DNA of 5,326 bases from Lentisphaeria bacterium (GTDB lineage: Bacteria; Verrucomicrobiota; Lentisphaeria; Oligosphaerales; Oligosphaeraceae), in NCBI GenBank assembly GCA_024405235.1, contig JAKSPA010000137.1:1-5326 (forward strand), given 5' to 3'. Positions 1 through 5,326 of this stretch are shown here, in pieces. Numbering within the stretch: position 1 is the stretch's first letter; each line of letters opens with the position of its first letter. Both the position numbers and the translations under genes were made by a program. The notes beneath the pieces are model-generated. The model saw only the letters and a program-made list of their open reading frames with translations, had not been told where the DNA came from and searched no databases.

Positions 1-323
1 TGCTCCTGTATGTCCTTTGCTATTTTTTCAAGTTCTTCTTTTGAATGATTTTCGGCAAGCACAAGCCATGCAGGTTGCGCACTAGGCGATTCAATTCTCT
101 CGCCCTCAGCAGCGTATGCACAATAATAGTCATCTACGGGCAATATGAAATGCAATGTCCGCTCTTCGCCTTCAAGCAATCCCTGAAACTGGTAGTGATG
201 CATTGAACGATTGTCATAACGACTATCTTTTTTTATGCCAAAATATTCTCCTTTCCAAATTGCATCGCTGCCTTTTGCCTTGGCGTTGAATTCCTTTTCG
301 ACGGAATCATAGTTCCATGTCAT
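1..323 (-). CDS. Unrecognised protein, N-terminal part only (runs off left edge)
   Basis: The minus strand is open from an ATG at 323 to the window edge, giving about 107 residues with no stop. The product begins MTWNYDSVEKEFNAKAKG and continues with a polar, mixed alpha/beta composition. It includes a stretch rich in aromatic residues and histidine (RSMHHYQFQG), a hydrophobic strand (LHFILPVDDYY) and a charged helix near the edge (KEELEKIAKDIQE). I recognise no family or catalytic motif. Codon use looks like real coding sequence. There is no good Shine-Dalgarno before the ATG at 323. A well-formed start with a ribosome site lies in the same frame at 431, but stops at 363-365, 357-359 and 348-350 lie between them. 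The true gene may therefore be a secreted or membrane-anchored protein whose N-terminus is broken, or it may simply start at 323. Being coding is fairly likely; its function is unknown. Confidence 0.6.
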   Translation of the reverse strand, partial: MTWNYDSVEKEFNAKAKGSDAIWKGEYFGIKKDSRYDNRSMHHYQFQGLLEGEERTLHFILPVDDYYCAYAAEGERIESPSAQPAWLVLAENHSKEELEKIAKDIQE

Positions 324-362
324 GTCTTGATACTTTGACGATGCCAGTCATCCATATCATGT

Positions 363-431
363 CTACGCCACAAGAGATACACCGCAAATCGTCAACACCA
401 ATCGCATGAACTTTTTCTGCAGATGAGTCAT
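363..431 (-). pseudogene. Detached signal-peptide-like start, in frame with the left-edge gene
   Basis: An ATG at 431 opens a 22-codon frame, MTHLQKKFMRLVLTICGVSLVA, ending in TAG at 363-365. It has the shape of a signal peptide or membrane anchor: basic residues, then a hydrophobic core (LVLTICGVSLVA). It has a proper ribosome site (AGGAG, 439-443). It is exactly in frame with the body starting at 323, but TAG, TGA and TGA interrupt the 13 codons between them. Another frame reads through part of the gap (WRRHDMDDWHRQ), so two compensating small indels would reconnect signal and body. I infer a decayed or mis-sequenced 5' end of the left-edge gene. A stand-alone leader peptide is a less likely alternative. 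Confidence 0.45.
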
Positions 432-438
432 TCGGTTG

Positions 439-443
439 CTCCT
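439..443 (-). promoter_or_regulatory. Shine-Dalgarno site for the 431 start
   Basis: AGGAG on the minus strand lies 7 bases before the ATG at 431. It supports real translation from this start, whatever happens downstream at the in-frame stops. Confidence 0.5.
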
Positions 444-449
444 ATTATA
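444..449 (-). promoter_or_regulatory. Possible -10 box (TATAAT)
   Basis: A perfect TATAAT on the minus strand directly abuts the AGGAG site. If it were a -10 element, transcription would start almost at the Shine-Dalgarno, leaving a very short leader. No convincing -35 hexamer is present 16-18 bases upstream; the best match there is CCGTCA at 467-472. This is a weak candidate. Confidence 0.2.
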
Positions 450-537
450 CAGTGAGTTTTCATCTATGACGGAATGAAACGACTAAATGGTACTATAACA
501 TGCTTCACAACGAAAGTACAGGAGTGGTGGACAGGAG

Positions 538-551
538 GGCCCATTTGGGCC
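538..551. repeat. Short perfect inverted repeat (GGCCCATTTGGGCC)
   Basis: The two 6-base arms GGCCCA and TGGGCC are perfectly complementary; in RNA they would form a 5-pair GC stem with a 4-base loop. It follows the minus-strand frame ending at 563 by about a dozen bases. There is no T run on either side, so a classical intrinsic terminator is not supported. It could be a weak or Rho-dependent stop signal, or a protein-binding site. Confidence 0.4.
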
Positions 552-562
552 ATGCAAGCGAC

Positions 563-823
563 TTAATTCATAATTTCCCAAAATTGCGTCTGACGGAGCC
601 CCAAAATGCATATCAAAAAAGCTCCAAAGGCCGTAGAACGCATTTTAAGCCACGCCACGCGCATTGAGGGCCTTTTGCGTATATATATACCATAAATGCA
701 AAAGGCATCGAAATTGGCCAGTTCTGAACGTTTTGGCAAAATCGCCGCAGCAGCCTCTCGAGACACCGTTGAAACAAAAACCATCGCTTTATGGGACGGC
801 TCTCCTTCAAGGCGCTGCGGCAA
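563..823 (-). CDS. Doubtful small hypothetical ORF (86 codons)
   Basis: A minus-strand frame begins with TTG at 823, eight bases after the stop of the GT2 fusion gene, with a GAGG five bases ahead. It ends in TAA at 563-565. The product has a basic, mixed N-terminal half and a short hydrophobic stretch near its end (AFGAFLICILGL). I recognise no family. The weak start, the rare TTG and the fact that its middle encodes the 670-706 inverted repeat all argue against a real gene. Its position right after the glycosyltransferase gene on the same strand is the main argument in favour. It may be chance, or a fragment of an interspersed repeat. Confidence 0.2.
   Translation of the reverse strand: MPQRLEGEPSHKAMVFVSTVSREAAAAILPKRSELANFDAFCIYGIYIRKRPSMRVAWLKMRSTAFGAFLICILGLRQTQFWEIMN
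670..706. repeat. 9-base inverted repeat flanking an alternating TA tract
   Basis: GCCTTTTGC at 670-678 and GCAAAAGGC at 698-706 are exact reverse complements, separated by 19 bases that include TATATATATA. The transcript could fold into a stem with a long AT-rich loop. Neither strand has a T run immediately after the stem, so I do not call a terminator. It may be a palindromic binding site, the centre of a small mobile repeat, or a chance structure. Confidence 0.45.
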
Positions 824-830
824 GGCTGCC

Positions 831-2846
831 TCAAACGTTCGCGAACGCGTTCAGTTGCTTGCGAACAACAGAAGCCACGCCTGGCAGTTTCACCTTTCCG
901 TCATTGAGCAGGCAACCAGGCTCCTTGCAGAACCATTTCAGGAAGATTTCAACGCCCTGCTTCCGCCATGCGGGATTTCTGGAAAGGATGCTCATGAACG
1001 TTGACCAATCGCACATGCGAAGGACATAGGCGTTCAGCAGCTCTTCGTCATGGTCGTATCTAGCGATATGTTCGGCTGCAAAGACGATCTGTTCATGCTT
1101 CAACCGGCAGTAGTCATCAAAAAGTTCCGGAGTCATGTTAAACAACTTGCTGCTCCATTCTCCCGTGTCGCCGTAGTAGATGTACATCGGCTTGGCGCTT
1201 GGGACGTAAATGTACGACGTAGCCTGTTCATACATTGAAAGCATGACGAACATATCCTCCTGAAGCAATTTTTCAAATCCTTCAGGGAAGCACTTTTTCA
1301 TCAGCGATGTGCGAACCGCCTTGCCCCACAATGAACCATGATACGCATCATTTCTTACAAAGACAGGAAGCATGCATTCACCGCGCATCATGCCGCCGCG
1401 AATGAGCGAACGCTGAATTCCGCTGTATGCCAACCGCAGTTCGCAACGGAATCCCGCAATGTCGCAATCACGTCCCGAAAGGACGCGATTGGCGGTTTCA
1501 AGAAAGTCCGTCTCTATCTCGTCATCGCAATCCACCCAGATGGAATAGGCTTTCGTGGCAGCCTGCGCAAGTTCACGACGCGTCACCATACGCCCCTGAT
1601 TAATGGGATGGTCCAGCAGACGGACACGACTGTCCTGCTTTGCGTATTCTGCAAGAATGGCTTTCGTATTGTCCGTCGAACCATCATTGCAGGCAATAAG
1701 CTCGAAATTGCCGCATGTCTGCTTCAAAATGGAATCAAAACAGCGCTTCAGCGTCTTTTCGCCATTGTGCACGGGCACAAGAACGGAAAAGTCAATGGCG
1801 GCATCCAACGGATGGTTCTTGCGATATTCCTCCAAAAAAGAAGGAACGACCTTGATGACGCCTATGACATCAGCAACATCAATGCGGCGTTTCTCATCCG
1901 CCTTGTCGCTTTCAAACAATGTCACCCTGAATTCCGACATCGGAATCCTATTTTCGCAATCTGTCCCGACCAACTGCACGACTTCTTTCTTTGCAGCCCA
2001 TGCAAGCCAAAGAAGAGGAGATTCCACGCCGACGACAAAGTCCGCGCCCTGCAAGAGCGAAAGATTTTCCAGCAACGGCGACGTTTCACTCAACGTCACT
2101 GTCTCAAAGCCGCTTTCGCGCAGGAAGGCCGCCACAGCCTCCCATCCGTCCGCATCCAAACAGTCCTCGTCAGCTCTGAAATCTTCACGCAACAGGCAGA
2201 CGTATTTTCCTGCGGGGCGGGACGCGGAGGGCGGCTGTTCGACAACCGGCGGTATCGACAGCGGATTATCAGTGGTCAAGACATTCTGCGCGTAAACGAA
2301 TGGATTGACACGGCTGTATTGCACTGGACTGGCCTTCTCATCATCGCTCGGCGCAATAGGGAATACGAAATCGTAATCGTCAGCCTTGAACGCAGATTCT
2401 TCCATGAAATGAAATCTCGGACGAAGCGCTGCAAAAAGCGGAATGAACTCGCGTTTCATCTGAATGGTCATCCAGCTGTTGTAAACATTGTGGAATTTGT
2501 CCGCAACAGCCATCCATGCGATGACGTCCCCCAGCGACTCCGTAAGGAATTGCAGACACACATCGCGTCCTGCAAGATCCGTGTGCCACAAAAAGACAAG
2601 CTTCCCGTCGCCCTTTCTTATCTCCACCTGCCATGGAATGTTGTAGCTCTGAACCGTTCGATAGATTCTATCCCGCGGTGCGGCAGGCACGTCGCAATCC
2701 AGAACGCTTATTCCGTTATTCAGAGCCGTCACCTTCAAATGGAAGGACATGTCAGTGGCAGGGAATTTGATATTCAAGCCATTATGGCAATGAATACGGA
2801 TTCCAAGCGGTCCCCAGATCTGGTGTTCACGATTAAGCCTGTCCAT
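831..2846 (-). CDS. Fusion of a degenerate BAHT-like (GT9-fold) domain with a family 2 glycosyltransferase
   Basis: The 671-residue product is numbered from the ATG at 2846. That start is chosen over the TTG at 2852 because AGGAGG lies 6 bases before the ATG and touches the TTG. Residues about 50-340 resemble the upstream BAHT block by block: DLAGRDV for DLKGRKV, LGDVIAWM for LGDNLAWL, YVCLLRE...DGW for YVCISSM...GGW, and ADFVVGVESPLLWLAW for ADFFIGLPSGLSWLAW. The cysteine metal finger is missing and the lysine in the YVC...GW block is glutamate, so this half is probably not catalytic. Residues about 353-600 are a GT-A family 2 domain with FSVLVPVHN (353-361), NDGSTDNT (387-394), a DxD-like WVDCDDE (437-443) and a likely catalytic-base motif QEDMF (529-533). 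Family 2 enzymes transfer sugars from nucleotide sugars with inversion. I infer a cytoplasmic enzyme extending or diversifying the glycan begun by the BAHT; donor and acceptor are unknown. No signal peptide or membrane segment is seen. Confidence 0.88.
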   Translation of the reverse strand: MDRLNREHQIWGPLGIRIHCHNGLNIKFPATDMSFHLKVTALNNGISVLDCDVPAAPRDRIYRTVQSYNIPWQVEIRKGDGKLVFLWHTDLAGRDVCLQFLTESLGDVIAWMAVADKFHNVYNSWMTIQMKREFIPLFAALRPRFHFMEESAFKADDYDFVFPIAPSDDEKASPVQYSRVNPFVYAQNVLTTDNPLSIPPVVEQPPSASRPAGKYVCLLREDFRADEDCLDADGWEAVAAFLRESGFETVTLSETSPLLENLSLLQGADFVVGVESPLLWLAWAAKKEVVQLVGTDCENRIPMSEFRVTLFESDKADEKRRIDVADVIGVIKVVPSFLEEYRKNHPLDAAIDFSVLVPVHNGEKTLKRCFDSILKQTCGNFELIACNDGSTDNTKAILAEYAKQDSRVRLLDHPINQGRMVTRRELAQAATKAYSIWVDCDDEIETDFLETANRVLSGRDCDIAGFRCELRLAYSGIQRSLIRGGMMRGECMLPVFVRNDAYHGSLWGKAVRTSLMKKCFPEGFEKLLQEDMFVMLSMYEQATSYIYVPSAKPMYIYYGDTGEWSSKLFNMTPELFDDYCRLKHEQIVFAAEHIARYDHDEELLNAYVLRMCDWSTFMSILSRNPAWRKQGVEIFLKWFCKEPGCLLNDGKVKLPGVASVVRKQLNAFANV

Positions 2847-4326
2847 TGGCAACCTCCTGAGCCTGCTTGAGAATCATATTCTCCGTCTGTCTGCGGAATT
2901 CCGGAATCTTCATGATGGTATCTATGACCATCTTTGTCGTGACGGCGCGCGTGCACTCGATCTCGCGCGGCGTTCCGACATGGCGCGGACACCACACTGG
3001 AACCTTCTGATCAAAGAAGCAGCGCGAGTCATTCCAGCAACCATGGCACGCAAGGAAATTCGTGACGCGATACGGCGTTGGGAATTCACTGCCCTCCAAA
3101 GTGAAACCTGCGATGATGACAACTGGTTTGTCCAGTTCCCATGCCAGCCATGAAAGTCCGCTGGGAAGGCCGATGAAGAAATCGGCGTGTTCCAGAAGGT
3201 CTATGCGTTCCTGAATTGGATACCGTCCCGTGAAATCCTCCGCCTCTGTCGGAATCGCATAACGTTTTCCTGCAAAGAAGAGTTCAGAATCTCTGTCGAT
3301 GTCCAGCACACGATAGCCGCAGGCCTTCAGAAAACGTATGACTTGATTCCATCCACCATCGTAGTTCCAGCACTTGCATGGATTCGTTCCCATGGATGAA
3401 ATGCACACGTATGGTTCGGGGAATGGACGCGGACAGCCTGTATGAAGGCGGCATTTATGCGCGACGCCTATCGGCAGCCCCAGAATGGACTCAACGCTGC
3501 CCTGCATGCCGAGCTTCTGGTGTTCGATGGGACGCCAGTCGAGATGCTCCGCGTCGAAGATGCCGCAGAAGTAGCATGCGTATGCCTGGTGAAGCAACGG
3601 ATGTTCATCGACAGGAATGAATGTCAGCGCAGGATAGAGATCGCCGCAGAGTTTGATGATCCATTCGCCGATGACGCAAGTCACATTGGCGCCCGTGGTC
3701 TTTCTGAACTCTTCCACAATCGGCAGCCATGCGAGATTGTCCCCAAGACCGCCGTCGGGAATGACCGCATAGACCTTGCGGCCCTTCAGATCGAAATCAT
3801 GTGCAAATATCATCTGCCCATCACGATGGATTTCAAGACGATAGCGGATAAGGAATTTCTTCTGTCCGATTGCAGTCTGACCGCTTTTCATCTCAGCCTG
3901 CCACAGCATCAATCCGCTGTTCTGGTCGAAAATTTTGATTAGATATGTCCGTGGAGTCGCGGCAGCAGGAATACTGATGCGATAACCGAACGCGAAATCA
4001 AAGCGGATGCCCTCCACCGCCTCCTGAGACAGCATGTCGTCAAATTTAATCTTCGTCTGCGAAGTGCCAGGATCGGGACCGATATCTGATGTTATGCGTC
4101 CGACCAAACGTGGCGAGGAAGATCTATTCTCCGCCACTCCGGCCTGCTGATTGTTGGCGACTGCCACGGCTGGAAGTTCAGGCTGACCAGACACGGACAG
4201 ATTGCAACCATCGCCAACCGAAACACTCAAACTGAAATCCGGACTGTTCTTCACGACGACAGACATATTGTCCCCCGCCATTGGTCGGGCAGCGCTATTA
4301 TTGTGATTTTTTGTTTTGTTTGACAT
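2833..4326 (-). CDS. Autotransporter O-heptosyltransferase (BAHT family, TibC/Aah type)
   Basis: The 497-residue product matches the BAHT family, cytoplasmic GT9-fold enzymes that move heptose from ADP-heptose to serines of autotransporter passengers before secretion. Residues 1 to about 95 are a polar, low-complexity extension unlike the core. A beta-rich domain follows (about 105-185, with FDFAFGYRISIP and IRYRLEI). Then come the GT9-type motif DGGLGDNLAWLP (191-202, Asp196 the likely catalytic residue) and YVCISSM (306-312) leading to NPCKCW, whose Lys318 matches the conserved family lysine. Next are DFTGRYPIQERIDLL and the nucleotide-binding motif ADFFIGLPSGLSWLAW (381-396), then EFPTPYRVTNF. 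The metal finger has C427-x2-C430, C446 in WCPRH and C458 in ECTR; C436 is extra. This fits the iron-binding finger known from TibC, whose family forms dodecamers. It is upstream of and coupled to the GT2 fusion gene. The start at 4326 lacks a good ribosome site and sits beside an IS end; ATG 4266 (residue 21), after GGGGGA, is a plausible alternative. Confidence 0.9.
   Translation of the reverse strand: MSNKTKNHNNSAARPMAGDNMSVVVKNSPDFSLSVSVGDGCNLSVSGQPELPAVAVANNQQAGVAENRSSSPRLVGRITSDIGPDPGTSQTKIKFDDMLSQEAVEGIRFDFAFGYRISIPAAATPRTYLIKIFDQNSGLMLWQAEMKSGQTAIGQKKFLIRYRLEIHRDGQMIFAHDFDLKGRKVYAVIPDGGLGDNLAWLPIVEEFRKTTGANVTCVIGEWIIKLCGDLYPALTFIPVDEHPLLHQAYACYFCGIFDAEHLDWRPIEHQKLGMQGSVESILGLPIGVAHKCRLHTGCPRPFPEPYVCISSMGTNPCKCWNYDGGWNQVIRFLKACGYRVLDIDRDSELFFAGKRYAIPTEAEDFTGRYPIQERIDLLEHADFFIGLPSGLSWLAWELDKPVVIIAGFTLEGSEFPTPYRVTNFLACHGCWNDSRCFFDQKVPVWCPRHVGTPREIECTRAVTTKMVIDTIMKIPEFRRQTENMILKQAQEVANGQA
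2853..2858 (-). promoter_or_regulatory. Shine-Dalgarno AGGAGG inside the BAHT 3' end, deciding the downstream start
   Basis: A perfect AGGAGG on the minus strand lies six bases before the ATG at 2846 and immediately abuts the TTG at 2852. The spacing selects the ATG. The site lies within the last codons of the BAHT gene, whose TAA is at 2833-2835. Ribosomes finishing the BAHT are therefore placed to re-initiate on the GT2 fusion, with a 14-base overlap of reading frames. Confidence 0.85.
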
Positions 4327-4335
4327 ATAAACCCA

Positions 4336-4357
4336 CTAGTGTCCGGTTCGTTAGACA
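4336..4357 (+). repeat. Presumed left terminal inverted repeat of the IS
   Basis: The sequence CTAGTGTCCGGTTCGTTAGA lies between the BAHT start codon and the transposase leader, where the IS end must be. The call depends on position and resemblance to other IS4-type ends; the matching right repeat cannot be seen here. Confidence 0.4.
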
Positions 4358-4431
4358 AAACTTCTTTTACAACTACGTGAAAATCAACAAGAAGAATTAA
4401 GAAAAAAAAGCGCACGGATTTCAATTTGCTC

Positions 4432-4460
4432 TCAGGCAATAAATTTAGCTATTGCCATGA
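4432..4460 (+). promoter_or_regulatory. Hairpin covering the transposase start codon
   Basis: GGCAATA at 4435-4441 and TATTGCC at 4450-4456 are perfect reverse complements around an 8-base loop and end directly at the ATG (4457). With one bulged A, the outer bases TCA (4432-4434) can also pair with TGA (4458-4460), drawing the start codon into the stem. No Shine-Dalgarno is visible ahead of the start. Several IS elements, such as IS10 and IS50, use hairpins of this kind to stop translation from transcripts that read in from neighbouring genes. That role here is inferred. Confidence 0.5.
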
Positions 4461-5326
4461 ACAAAGACAAATACGTGTTTTCGCAACTGACAGATTTTCT
4501 TGATCGATTCAAGTTCAGACGATTCGTTGACAAGTACAATGGAGATTACCTGACAAGGCAACTGACTTGCTGGAATCAGCTTCTTGCCCTGATGTTTGGA
4601 CAACTCAGTGGAAGGGAAAGTCTTCGCGACCTTGTCGTCACGCTGGAAGCGCACAGTTCAAAATGCTACCATCTTGGATTTGGCAGAAACGCCGTGACCA
4701 GGACGACCCTGGCCGATGCAAACCAGAAGCGTGATTTCCGGATCTTTGAGGAGTTTGCGTTCAGCATGATGGAGGAGGCGCGTGGCAAACGTGCCACGGA
4801 GATTTTCAGACTTGGCGGCAACGTCTATGCGTTTGATTCAACAACGATTCCACTTTGCCTGGCAATTTTCAAGTGGGCCGCATTTCGCAGACGCAAAGGC
4901 GGCGTCAAGGTGCATGTGCTCCATGATCTGGAAACGGGCGTGCCTGCCTTCTTCCACATCACGCCTGCGCTGGTCCATGACTCCAGGGCCATGTCCGAAA
5001 TCCCCTGTGAAAGCGGTGCATTCTACGTTTTCGACCGTGCCTACAATGCCTTGAAGGAACTTTACAGAATCCATCGCCTTGAGTCGTTCTTCGTGGTGCG
5101 GGCAAAGCAGAACCTGCAGTTCAAATGCGTCAGATGGCGCAGAAGGCTGCCGGAGAATGTTCTGGGCGATGCTGAAATCAGGCTGACGGAACCCTTGTCC
5201 CGCAAGAAATTTCCGGAAACAATGCGGCTGGTCAGATTTCACGACTGTGAACAGGACAGAGATTTTGCATTCGTTACAAACGCCTTTTCGCCAACTGCCC
5301 TGGAGATTGCAAATCTCTATAGGAAC
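4457..5326 (+). CDS. IS4-family DDE transposase, C-terminus cut by window edge
   Basis: The frame is open from the ATG at 4457 to the last base, giving 290 residues without a stop. The N-terminal part (MNKDKYVFSQLTDFL, then LTCWNQLLALMFGQLSGRES and SSKCYHLGFG) is the DUF4372-type domain typical of this IS4 branch. The RNase H-like DDE domain follows. The first catalytic aspartate is D127 in YAFDSTTI; the KGGVKVH segment and the second aspartate, D193 in YVFDRAY, come next. In this motif most relatives have DRGY, and here glycine is replaced by alanine. The third acidic residue belongs to the Y-R-E-K motif. Its tyrosine (Y288, in IANLYRN) is the third-last residue visible, so the catalytic glutamate falls just beyond the window. 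Relatives are about 370-400 residues, so about a quarter is missing only because the window ends. The visible part shows no frameshift or stop, so the element may be active. Confidence 0.93.
   Translation, partial: MNKDKYVFSQLTDFLDRFKFRRFVDKYNGDYLTRQLTCWNQLLALMFGQLSGRESLRDLVVTLEAHSSKCYHLGFGRNAVTRTTLADANQKRDFRIFEEFAFSMMEEARGKRATEIFRLGGNVYAFDSTTIPLCLAIFKWAAFRRRKGGVKVHVLHDLETGVPAFFHITPALVHDSRAMSEIPCESGAFYVFDRAYNALKELYRIHRLESFFVVRAKQNLQFKCVRWRRRLPENVLGDAEIRLTEPLSRKKFPETMRLVRFHDCEQDRDFAFVTNAFSPTALEIANLYRN

Larger units (their letters stand above)
432..830. other. Roughly 400-base intergenic region with inverted repeats
   Basis: Both neighbouring genes are on the minus strand, so this is the downstream region of the glycosyltransferase pair and the upstream region of the left-edge gene. 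It holds the ribosome site and TATAAT of the left-edge gene (439-449), a GGCCC/GGGCC hairpin (538-551), a 9-base inverted repeat around an alternating TA tract (670-706) and a weak minus-strand reading frame (563-823). I see no tRNA, no CRISPR repeat and no hairpin followed by a T run that would make a clear intrinsic terminator. Confidence 0.6.
4336..5326 (+). mobile_element. IS4-family insertion sequence, left part (right end outside the window)
   Basis: A transposase gene of the IS4/DDE type starts at 4457 and is preceded by about 120 bases without a gene. The left end is placed near 4336 because CTAGTGTCCGGTTCG resembles the termini of related IS4-type elements as I recall them, and because the neighbouring BAHT frame meets a stop exactly there. 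The partner inverted repeat and the target duplication lie beyond the right edge, so the boundary is an estimate, good to perhaps ten bases. Confidence 0.7.

Noticed and set aside
538..551. Intrinsic terminator for the glycosyltransferase genes
   Set aside because: The stem is short and no T run follows on either strand; the 670-706 repeat fails for the same reason.
604..625. T6 run on the minus strand (620-615) as a terminator tail
   Set aside because: No stable GC stem immediately precedes the run; the only complementary arms (GGAGC/GCTCC) lie on opposite sides of it.
2847..2852. TTG start two codons before the ATG of the GT2 fusion gene
   Set aside because: The AGGAGG site directly touches the TTG, leaving no spacing, while the ATG at 2846 has a normal six-base spacing.
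1338..2870. A 510-codon plus-strand frame opposite the GT2 fusion gene
   Set aside because: It lies antisense to a gene with clear glycosyltransferase motifs, and its translation has no recognisable domain. Long antisense frames are common opposite such genes.
3442..3942. A 166-codon plus-strand frame opposite the BAHT gene
   Set aside because: It is antisense to conserved BAHT motifs and has no family features of its own.
4039..4326. BAHT N-terminal extension as a fused autotransporter passenger repeat
   Set aside because: It is Ser/Val rich but lacks the regular glycine-spaced strand-loop-strand pattern, so a substrate-like repeat is not supported.
4838..5242. A 134-codon minus-strand frame opposite the transposase
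   Set aside because: The plus strand encodes conserved IS4 transposase blocks throughout; the opposite frame is a shadow.

Overview
The window comes from a bacterium that is probably Gram-negative. The evidence is a gene for a bacterial autotransporter heptosyltransferase (BAHT, the TibC/Aah type), which uses ADP-heptose and modifies secreted autotransporters. The insertion sequence on the right is an IS4-type element of a sort common in Bacteroidetes and other gut-associated phyla. I cannot assign a genus. Base composition is moderate and fairly even.

Layout, left to right. (1) Positions 1-431, minus strand: the 5' part of an unrecognised gene that runs off the left edge. Its main frame is open from 323 to the edge. 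A good ribosome binding site and signal-peptide-like start lie in the same frame at 431, but three in-frame stops separate them from the body, so the gene is either shorter than it looks or damaged. (2) Positions about 432-830: no convincing gene, but two inverted repeats and one weak 86-codon minus-strand frame. (3) Positions 831-2846, minus strand: a large two-domain glycosyltransferase. Its N-terminal half is a degenerate copy of the neighbouring BAHT and its C-terminal half is a GT-A family 2 glycosyltransferase. (4) Positions 2833-4326, minus strand: a BAHT with its catalytic-core motifs and cysteine metal finger intact. (5) Positions about 4336-5326, plus strand: the left part of an IS4-family element with its transposase, cut by the window edge.

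The two glycosyltransferase genes form a tight unit. The BAHT is upstream, its stop overlaps the start of the second gene by 14 bases, and the second gene's AGGAGG ribosome binding site lies inside the BAHT's last codons, so the two are probably translationally coupled. The likely picture is an O-glycosylation module. The BAHT would put heptose on an autotransporter passenger, and the fusion protein would use its dead BAHT-like half to dock on the BAHT or its substrate while its GT2 half adds a further sugar. No autotransporter gene is in the window, so the substrate is inferred.

The IS sits directly upstream of the BAHT start codon, with about 9 bases between the presumed IS end and the ATG. 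It has therefore probably replaced the native promoter and ribosome binding site, and possibly the native N-terminus. The most interesting item is the active/degenerate BAHT pair, with the degenerate copy fused to a GT2 enzyme.
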